NCBI RefSeq assembly: GCF_900108335.1
Contig: NZ_FNVT01000002.1
Span: 613,620 to 677,619, forward strand
DNA length: 64,000 nt
Direction: 5' to 3'
Source: Nonomuraea solani
GTDB taxonomy: Bacteria > Actinomycetota > Actinomycetes > Streptosporangiales > Streptosporangiaceae
A program made the position numbers and the translations under genes. Positions 59,041 to 64,000 of the stretch are shown one piece after another. The notes beneath the pieces are model-generated. The model saw only the letters and a program-made list of their open reading frames with translations, made no database searches and was not told where the DNA came from. Every line of letters starts with the position of its first letter. Within the stretch, counting starts at the first letter, position 1.

Positions 59041-59456
59041 CCGACGACCTGCATCTTCTTGGTCCGATGGTCCGTGAGATGCAGGTCGCCGCCGAGCCGT
59101 TCCTTGAGCAGATCCAGCACCGACCGGCTGGACAGGACCGTCCAGAGGTTGCCGACCAGGTGCGGGTTGTACTCGGGCGCGGCGTCCATCCAGGCGTCCT
59201 TGCCGGCCTGGTTCTTGAACGTCGTGACGAAGAACTCGCCGTCGGGGGTCCTGCAGTACCCCGTACGGATCTCGGCGGCGTCGACCTGCATCCGTGGCTC
59301 GCAGCCCACCTTGGCGGCGAGCTGCTCGACGGTGAGGGGGGCGGCGCCGATCTTGCCGCCTGCCGCGACGTAGCCGCCGCCCCCGCTCCCGGAGGAGCAG
59401 GCGGCGGCCAGTCCGGCCAGCAACGCGAACGCGGCCAGACGTGGAAATGTCGTCAT
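59037..59456 (-). CDS. Small secreted lipoprotein, copy A
   Basis: 139 residues. Signal peptide with lipobox AAAC (Cys20), a Gly/Ser linker, then a domain of about 105 residues: PLTVEQLAAKVGCEP, a short EIRTGYCRTPDGEFFVTTF and AWMDAAPEYNPHLVGNLWTVLSS. Two cysteines probably pair. It is a paralogue of the next gene. Function unknown. Its stop shares CTAG with the dehydrogenase gene. Confidence 0.8.
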   Translation of the reverse strand: MTTFPRLAAFALLAGLAAACSSGSGGGGYVAAGGKIGAAPLTVEQLAAKVGCEPRMQVDAAEIRTGYCRTPDGEFFVTTFKNQAGKDAWMDAAPEYNPHLVGNLWTVLSSRSVLDLLKERLGGDLHLTDHRTKKMQVVG

Positions 59457-59474
59457 GTGCGGAGGTACGCAGGC
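59431..59474. repeat. 44-bp direct repeat at the start of lipoprotein copy A
   Basis: Identical to 59904-59947. It covers the first 9 codons and the upstream GCGTACCTCC region of both paralogues. Confidence 0.9.
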
Positions 59475-59503
59475 CCCCCGAGGCCGGTTCAGACCCAGAC
59501 CAT

Positions 59504-59929
59504 CTAGTTGGGCGCCGGCGTCATCGAGACCCGGTGGTCCGTCAGATGGAGGTCCCCCGCGAGCGGGCCCTTCAGCACTTCGAGCGTCTTGAGCGGCCCC
59601 AGCACGGTCCAGCGAGGGCCCACCAGGTGGGGGTTGTACTCGGGCGCCTGGTCCATCCACTCGTCCTTGAGCTTCTCCGTCTTGAACGTGTTGACGAAGA
59701 ACTCGCCTTCGGCGGTCTTACAGTAGGCCGTCCGGATCTCGTCGCCCTCGACCTGGATCTTGGGTTTGCACCCGACCTTGGTCGAGATCTGTTCGACGGT
59801 GAGGGGAGTGGCATTGGGGGGTTGCTGGGTCTTTCCCGCTGCGACGTAGTCGCTCCAGCCGCCTGAGGAGCAGCCGGCGACCAGTCCGGCCAGCAGCGCG
59901 AAAGCGGCCAGACGTGGAAATGTCGTCAT
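59504..59929 (-). CDS. Small secreted lipoprotein, copy B
   Basis: 141 residues, paralogue of the gene 48 bp downstream. The signal peptide MTTFPRLAAFALLAG is identical; the lipobox is VAGC (Cys20). Shared core: TPLTVEQISTKVGCKPKIQV, EIRTAYCKTAEGEFFVNTF, EYNPHLVGPRWTVLGPLKTL and LAGDLHLTDHR. The mature domains have diverged while the first codons and 5' flank stayed identical. Function unknown. Confidence 0.8.
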   Translation of the reverse strand: MTTFPRLAAFALLAGLVAGCSSGGWSDYVAAGKTQQPPNATPLTVEQISTKVGCKPKIQVEGDEIRTAYCKTAEGEFFVNTFKTEKLKDEWMDQAPEYNPHLVGPRWTVLGPLKTLEVLKGPLAGDLHLTDHRVSMTPAPN

Positions 59930-59947
59930 GTGCGGAGGTACGCAGGC
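59904..59947. repeat. 44-bp direct repeat at the start of lipoprotein copy B
   Basis: Second copy of the identical segment described at 59431-59474. Confidence 0.9.
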
Positions 59948-59961
59948 TCACCGGGCCCGGT

Positions 59962-60989
59962 TCAGCGCAGAACCACACAACCTTTCGACTCAAGCCGGCG
60001 CAGCACCCCGGGATCACCGTCGAGCTTGTTCCACCGCAGGTCGAGCTTCTCCAGCGCGGGCAGCCCGGCCAGCCCGTCCGGCAGCTCGCGCAACCGGTTG
60101 TTGCGCAGGTCGAGGTGGATGAGCCGGGGCGGCAGCGCCTCCGGCAGCGCGCGCAGGCGGTTGTCGCGCAGGTCGAGGACGCGCAGCTCGCCCAGCCCGG
60201 CGATCGACGCGGGCAGCCGGGTCAGCCGGTTGCCCTGGAGGTGCAGCTCGCGCAGCCGGGAAAGGCCGCCGATCGTCTCCGGGAGCGCCTCCAGGCGGTT
60301 GTGGTAGAGCCGCAGCTCCACCAGCGCGGCCATGGAACCGATCGTGTCCGGCAGGCGCTCCAGGCGGTTGTCGGTGAGGTTGAGGTAGGCCAGCCGGTCC
60401 AGCCGCCCGATCGAGCCGGGCACCCGGGTGAACCGTTGTCGCTCAGGTAGAGGTAGTCGGTGAGCGGCAGGTCGCCGATCTCGGGCGGGATCTCGGTGAG
60501 CCGGTTGTGGCCCAGGTCGAGCATGCGCAGCCGGCTCAGCCCGCCGATGGCCGGGGGCACGTGGGTGAGGGCGTTCTCGGCCAGGTTGAGCGATTCGAGG
60601 CCGGTCAGCTTCCACAGGGAGCCGGGCACCTCGGTCAGCCCGTTCGAGCCGGCCGCCAGGTGCCGGAGCTTGGCCGGGAGGTGGCCGGGGAGGGCGCCGA
60701 CGCGGTTGCCGTACAGGAAGAGGGTTTCCAGGGCGGGCGGGCAGGCGGGGAAGGCGGTCAGCTCGTTGCCGTCGAGGTGCAGCGCGCGCAGCGCGGTGAG
60801 CCCGGACAGGTCGGGCAGCCGCCGCACGCCGTTGCCGTCGAGCCGCAGCTCCTCCAGCGCCGCCAGCCCGGCGACCCACGCGGGCACCTCGGCGATCCGG
60901 TTCCAGGCCAGGTCGATCAGCTGAACGTCGGCCGCGACATCGGGAAAAACGGTCAGGCCGGAATCGGGGGCGCGCATGGCGGCGATCAT
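59962..60989 (-). pseudogene. Leucine-rich-repeat protein gene interrupted by a one-base frameshift
   Basis: Two overlapping minus-strand frames carry one continuous LRR protein. From ATG 60989 (or ATG 60977) the first frame gives repeats such as LIDLAWNRIAEVPAWVAGL and LRMLDLGHNRLTEIPPEIG to YLYLSDN; it then loses the pattern. The second frame picks up at once with RFTRVPGSIGRLDRLAYLNL and continues through LVELRLYHNRLEALPETIG to the end at 59962. The consensus needs AAC CGG TTC where the DNA has AACGGTTC, so one C is missing between 60434 and 60435. Total about 340 residues and some fourteen 23-residue repeats, cytoplasmic. It could be a recent mutation, a sequencing error or programmed frameshifting. 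Confidence 0.75.
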
Positions 60990-60993
60990 CTCA

Positions 60994-61032
60994 TGCTGTG
61001 TTCATCTGCTGTGTTCATCTGCTGTGTTGATC
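60994..61032. repeat. 13-bp tandem repeat, three copies
   Basis: TGCTGTGTTCATC at 60994 and 61007 exactly, and at 61020 with one change (G for C). It spans the stop codon of the molybdenum-hydroxylase gene and the 5' flank of the LRR gene. Confidence 0.85.
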
Positions 61033-63459
61033 GCCTCGCTCCGCCCGATGCCGACGCCTTTCCCCGTCGCTCTGGCCGCTACGCTCCCGCCGCTCCTCCT
61101 CCAGGCGACGGCGCTCCCTCGCGTCGAAAAGCTCGGAGGGCGAGATGGGCATGCGGTCGATGGCGATGCCCTCGGCGTCCTCGATGGCCGAGGCGATGAC
61201 CGCCGAGACCGGGATCACGCCGGCCTCGCCCGCGCCCTTGATGCCGAGCGGGTTGAGCGGCGACGGCGTCTCCAGGTGGGCGGTCTCGATGTGCGGGATC
61301 TCGGTGGCGTACGGCATCAGGAAGTCCATGAAGGAGGCGTTCACGAGCTGCCCGTGCTGGTCGTAGACCATGCGCTCGTAGAGGGCGCCGCCGATGCCCT
61401 GGGCCACTCCCCCGTGGATCTGCCCCTCCACGATCATGGGGTTGATCAGCCGGCCGCAGTCGTGCACGACGGCGTACCGGACGATCTTGATCTCGGCGGT
61501 GTCCGGGTCGGTCTCGACGATCGCGGCGTGCATGCCGGAGGCGAACGTGGACCTGATCGGCGAGTAGAAGTCGCGGCCCTCCAGCCCCGGCTCCTCGCCC
61601 TCGGCGACCGGCGGGCGGTCGGGAGAGGCCGTGCCGGAGAATTGGGTCGCCTTGGCCGTCTCCTCGTCGAAGGCGTAGCGCAGCGGGTTGGCCAGCACCG
61701 CCACCGTGGACAGCGGGATGGACGCGGACGGCGCGCCGGCCACGTGCACGACGCCGTCGGCGATGTCGAGGTCGTCCGGGCTGGCCTCCAGCGCGTCGGC
61801 GGCCACGCGCAGCGCCTTGGCGCGGACCTTCCGGCAGGCCAGCGCGATGGCGTTGCCACTGACGACGGCCGCCCGGGAGGCGAAGGTGCCGACCGCGTAG
61901 CCGAACCTGCGGGTGTCGCCGGTGACCACGCTGACGCGCTCGATGGGCACGCCCAGCTCGGTGGCGGCGATCTGGGCGAACACGGTCTCGTGGCCCTGCC
62001 CCTGCGAGGTGAGGCCGGTGGAGACGTGGACGCGGCCGTCGGAGGTGATCTGCACGTGCCCGCCCTCGTACGGGCCCACGCCGGTGCCCTCGACGTAGCA
62101 GCCGATGCCGATGCCCCGCCCCGGGCGCCGTTCGAAGGAGTCCCAGCCGATCAGCTCCTTGATCATGCGGAGCATCTCCGGGTAGTTCCCGCTGTCGTAG
62201 ATGAGCGGCCGGCCGTCCTGGAACGTCATGCCCTGGTCGTACGGGAACTCCTCTGGCCGGATGAGGTTGACCTCCCGCACGTCCGTGCGATCCTTGCCCA
62301 GGTAGCGGGCGATCTTGTCCATCGTGCGTTCCATGCAGAACACGCCCTGCGGCCGCCCGGCCCCCCGATACGGGGTGACCTGCACCGTGTTGGTGTAGAC
62401 GGCGGTGAACTCGACCCGGTAGGCCCCCGGCTTGTACGGCCCCAGCAACTGCGTCGAGGTGATGATCGGGACGATGATCCCGTAAGGGGTGTAGGCCCCG
62501 TGGTCGTGCAGAATCGTCACGTCGAGCCCCAGCACGCGCCCGTCGTCGTCGAACCCCACCCGCACGTGCTGCACCTGCGCCCGCTCGTGCGCGGACGAGA
62601 CGAAGTGCTCGCGACGGTCTTCAGCCCACTTGACCTCGCGCCCGAGCGTCATCGCGGCCCACGGGACGAGCACCTCCTCCGGCCACGGGTGCACGATCTT
62701 CACTCCGAAGCCGCCGCCCACGTCGGGGGCGATCACCTCGACCTGCGGCAGCGGCAGCCCGAGCGCGGCGGCCACGGCCATGCGGACGCTGGTGGAGGTC
62801 TGGGTGCTGGAGTAGACGCGCAGGTCCCGGCCGTCCCAGCGGGCGTACACGCCGCGGCCCTCCAGCGGCATGCTGGCGCTGCGCTCGATGTCGAGCCGGA
62901 AGGCCAGCGTGTGCGGCGCCGCCTCGATGGCCTCCCTGGCGCCGCGCCCGCCGGCCGGCGCGACCTCCTGGACGAGGTGGGCGCCGACGTTGCCGGGCAC
63001 GTCCTCGTGCACGAGCTGGGCGCCCTGCACGGACTCCTCCAGGCCGACGACCGGCTTGAGCGGCTCGTAGTCCACCTCGATGAGCGCGCAGGCGTCCTCG
63101 GCGGCGTAGCGGTCGGTGGCCACGACCATGACCACCGGCTCGCCCACGTGCCTGACGAGCTCCCTGGCCAGCGGGTACGCGGTGCGCCCGTGCGTGAGCG
63201 CCGGGTGCGGGATCAGCAGCGGCAGCGCCCGGCCGACCCGCTCGGGCAGGTCCTCCCAGGTGTAGATGGCGACGAGCCCCTCGACGTCGAGGGCCGCCGT
63301 GACGTCCACGTCGCGAATACGGGCGTGGGCGTGCGGCGAGCGCACGAACGCCGCCGCCAGGGCCTCGCCCCCGAGGTCGTCGAGGTAGCGGCCCTGCCCG
63401 GTGAGCAGTCTGGGGTCCTCGCGGCGCGCCACGGGCTCCCCGAACAGCTTCGTCGTCAT
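61015..63459 (-). CDS. Molybdenum hydroxylase large subunit (xanthine dehydrogenase/CoxL family)
   Basis: 814 residues, the molybdopterin-cytosine-dinucleotide-binding catalytic subunit. N-terminal GEPVARREDPRLLTGQGRYLDD, VGGGFGVKI-type glycine loop, the active-site loop PYRGAGRPQG (363-372), GLTSQGQGHETVFAQ and catalytic Glu745 in KGAGEAGVIP. The loop is not the AYXCSFR of form I CO dehydrogenase, so this is a form II/related hydroxylase of unknown substrate. A basic, low-complexity C-terminal tail (about 30 residues) seems added and ends within a 13-bp repeat. ATG 63459 overlaps the 2Fe-2S subunit stop. Confidence 0.92.
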   Translation of the reverse strand: MTTKLFGEPVARREDPRLLTGQGRYLDDLGGEALAAAFVRSPHAHARIRDVDVTAALDVEGLVAIYTWEDLPERVGRALPLLIPHPALTHGRTAYPLARELVRHVGEPVVMVVATDRYAAEDACALIEVDYEPLKPVVGLEESVQGAQLVHEDVPGNVGAHLVQEVAPAGGRGAREAIEAAPHTLAFRLDIERSASMPLEGRGVYARWDGRDLRVYSSTQTSTSVRMAVAAALGLPLPQVEVIAPDVGGGFGVKIVHPWPEEVLVPWAAMTLGREVKWAEDRREHFVSSAHERAQVQHVRVGFDDDGRVLGLDVTILHDHGAYTPYGIIVPIITSTQLLGPYKPGAYRVEFTAVYTNTVQVTPYRGAGRPQGVFCMERTMDKIARYLGKDRTDVREVNLIRPEEFPYDQGMTFQDGRPLIYDSGNYPEMLRMIKELIGWDSFERRPGRGIGIGCYVEGTGVGPYEGGHVQITSDGRVHVSTGLTSQGQGHETVFAQIAATELGVPIERVSVVTGDTRRFGYAVGTFASRAAVVSGNAIALACRKVRAKALRVAADALEASPDDLDIADGVVHVAGAPSASIPLSTVAVLANPLRYAFDEETAKATQFSGTASPDRPPVAEGEEPGLEGRDFYSPIRSTFASGMHAAIVETDPDTAEIKIVRYAVVHDCGRLINPMIVEGQIHGGVAQGIGGALYERMVYDQHGQLVNASFMDFLMPYATEIPHIETAHLETPSPLNPLGIKGAGEAGVIPVSAVIASAIEDAEGIAIDRMPISPSELFDARERRRLEEERRERSGQSDGERRRHRAERGDQHSR

Positions 63460-63935
63460 GCTTCCTCCGCCAGCAGCTCGGCGGCCCGGTGGACGGCCTT
63501 GACGATGTTCTGGTAGCCGGTGCAGCGGCACAGGTTGCCGGAGATGCCCTCCACGACCTCCTCCTCGGTGGGCGCCGGGTTCTCCTGGAGCAGGGCGGTC
63601 ACCGTGCACAGGAAGCCCGGGGTGCAGAACCCGCACTGGAGCCCGTGGCACTCGGCGAACGCGCGCTGCACCGGCGACAGGCCGCCGTCCTGGCCGGCCA
63701 GGCCCTCGACGGTGGTGAGCTCGGCGCCGTCGACCGTGACGGCGAACGTCAGGCAGGAACGGATCGGGCGGCCGTCGAGCAGCACCGTGCAGCAGCCGCA
63801 GACGCCGTGCTCGCAGCCGACGTGGGTGCCGGTGAGGCCGAGGTCGTGGCGCAGGCAGTCGGACAGCAGGCGGCGGGCGGGCACGCGGACGCGCCGGGCC
63901 GTGCCGTTCACGACGAGCGTGATCTCATGCTCCAC
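63456..63935 (-). CDS. Molybdenum hydroxylase 2Fe-2S subunit (CoxS-like)
   Basis: 159 residues carrying two iron-sulphur domains. The plant-ferredoxin-type cluster uses C41, C46, C49 and C61 (GCEHGVCGCC), the second uses CGFCTPG and CRCTGY. It passes electrons between the Mo and FAD subunits. GTG 63935 overlaps the preceding FAD-subunit gene by 11 nt; ATGA links it to the Mo subunit. Confidence 0.94.
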   Translation of the reverse strand: MEHEITLVVNGTARRVRVPARRLLSDCLRHDLGLTGTHVGCEHGVCGCCTVLLDGRPIRSCLTFAVTVDGAELTTVEGLAGQDGGLSPVQRAFAECHGLQCGFCTPGFLCTVTALLQENPAPTEEEVVEGISGNLCRCTGYQNIVKAVHRAAELLAEEA

Positions 63936-64000
63936 GGGCCGCCGCCCCCTCCCGCGCCGCGTTGCGCAGCGCCCGCTCGGCCAGCACGCCCACCAGGTAC
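63925..64000 (-). CDS. Molybdenum hydroxylase FAD subunit (CoxM-like), C-terminal fragment
   Basis: Only the last 24 codons are in the window, reading YLVGVLAERALRNAAREGAA and ending RGA at TGA 63927-63925. That ending and its position before the 2Fe-2S gene match the CoxM C-terminus. Too short for certainty. Confidence 0.65.
   Translation of the reverse strand, partial: YLVGVLAERALRNAAREGAAARGA

Noticed and set aside
60994..61032. Short tandem repeats as a CRISPR array
   Set aside because: Thirteen-base units follow each other without spacers and no cas genes are present.
60976..63516. 846-codon plus-strand frame
   Set aside because: Antisense of the molybdenum hydroxylase large subunit.
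61015..64000. Reading the Mo hydroxylase as a form I carbon monoxide dehydrogenase
   Set aside because: The active-site loop is PYRGAGR, not AYXCSFR, so CO as substrate is not supported.
1..64000. tRNA, rRNA, insertion sequences, prophage and attachment sites
   Set aside because: I looked for tRNA-like cloverleaf ends, transposase motifs, terminal inverted repeats with target duplications and integrase genes and saw none I could support.

Overview
The window is a gene-dense, very GC-rich chromosomal segment of a filamentous-type actinomycete. GTG starts are frequent and many start codons sit 6-8 nt downstream of a TANNNT -10 box, which suggests leaderless mRNAs. Gene content (alarmone-type HD hydrolase, short-form cytochrome bd, LIV-type transporters, a stand-alone aro operon, FUSC pair) fits the Streptosporangiales (Nonomuraea-like), but the genus is an inference. 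I see no tRNA, rRNA, insertion sequence, prophage or CRISPR array.

Layout. 1-4017 (minus): a LIV-type ABC transporter operon (two ATPases, an acyl-CoA ligase, a permease cut by the left edge). 4146-9448: a UBP-type zinc-finger protein tail-to-tail with a CPA1 antiporter, a Pro/Gln-rich protein and the Fe-S helicase DinG. 9596-13527 (minus): aroC-aroK-aroB-aroQ-SGNH hydrolase, every junction a 4-nt start/stop overlap. 13571-16220 (minus): prepilin-type peptidase, SseB-like protein, and a PadR regulator coupled to a membrane-tethered SpoT-like HD hydrolase. 16534-25969: barbiturase/cyanuric acid hydrolase, alpha/beta hydrolase, two tandem FUSC proteins, a Doc/ribbon-helix-helix toxin-antitoxin pair, a DapC-like aminotransferase, a membrane-tailed peptidase, a DUF418-like protein and a nitrilase. 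26012-29304: two unknown proteins, then an ECF sigma factor with a duplicated-domain membrane partner. 29301-42252: fused carboxyltransferase, CaiB-type CoA transferase, small kinase, phosphatase, hydantoinase/oxoprolinase A+B, thymidine kinase, MarR, DsbA/FrnE, a winged-helix regulator, a hypothetical protein and a CoxG-like protein.

42325-50902 holds a polysaccharide deacetylase lipoprotein, two adjacent membrane-anchored STAND (NB-ARC/TPR) NTPases and, divergent from them, cydAB preceded by a perfect 19-bp inverted repeat. 50964-55493 (minus) is a complete second LIV-type operon (binding protein, two permeases, two ATPases). It is divergent from a LacI regulator, and near-identical GAAAGCGCTTTC operators occur both in that divergent region and in front of the next gene, a secreted sugar/sorbosone-type dehydrogenase with a LamG-like tail. 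This predicts a small regulon in which the secreted enzyme oxidises a sugar and the LIV transporter takes up the product.

59037-64000 (minus): two duplicated lipoproteins, a leucine-rich-repeat gene broken by a one-base frameshift, and a molybdenum hydroxylase operon (FAD subunit cut by the right edge, 2Fe-2S subunit, Mo subunit). The Mo subunit carries a PYRGAGR loop rather than the form I CO dehydrogenase loop. The most noteworthy items are the LacI regulon, the paired STAND NTPases, the large cydA dyad, the PadR/alarmone-hydrolase unit, the ECF sigma unit and the frameshifted LRR gene.
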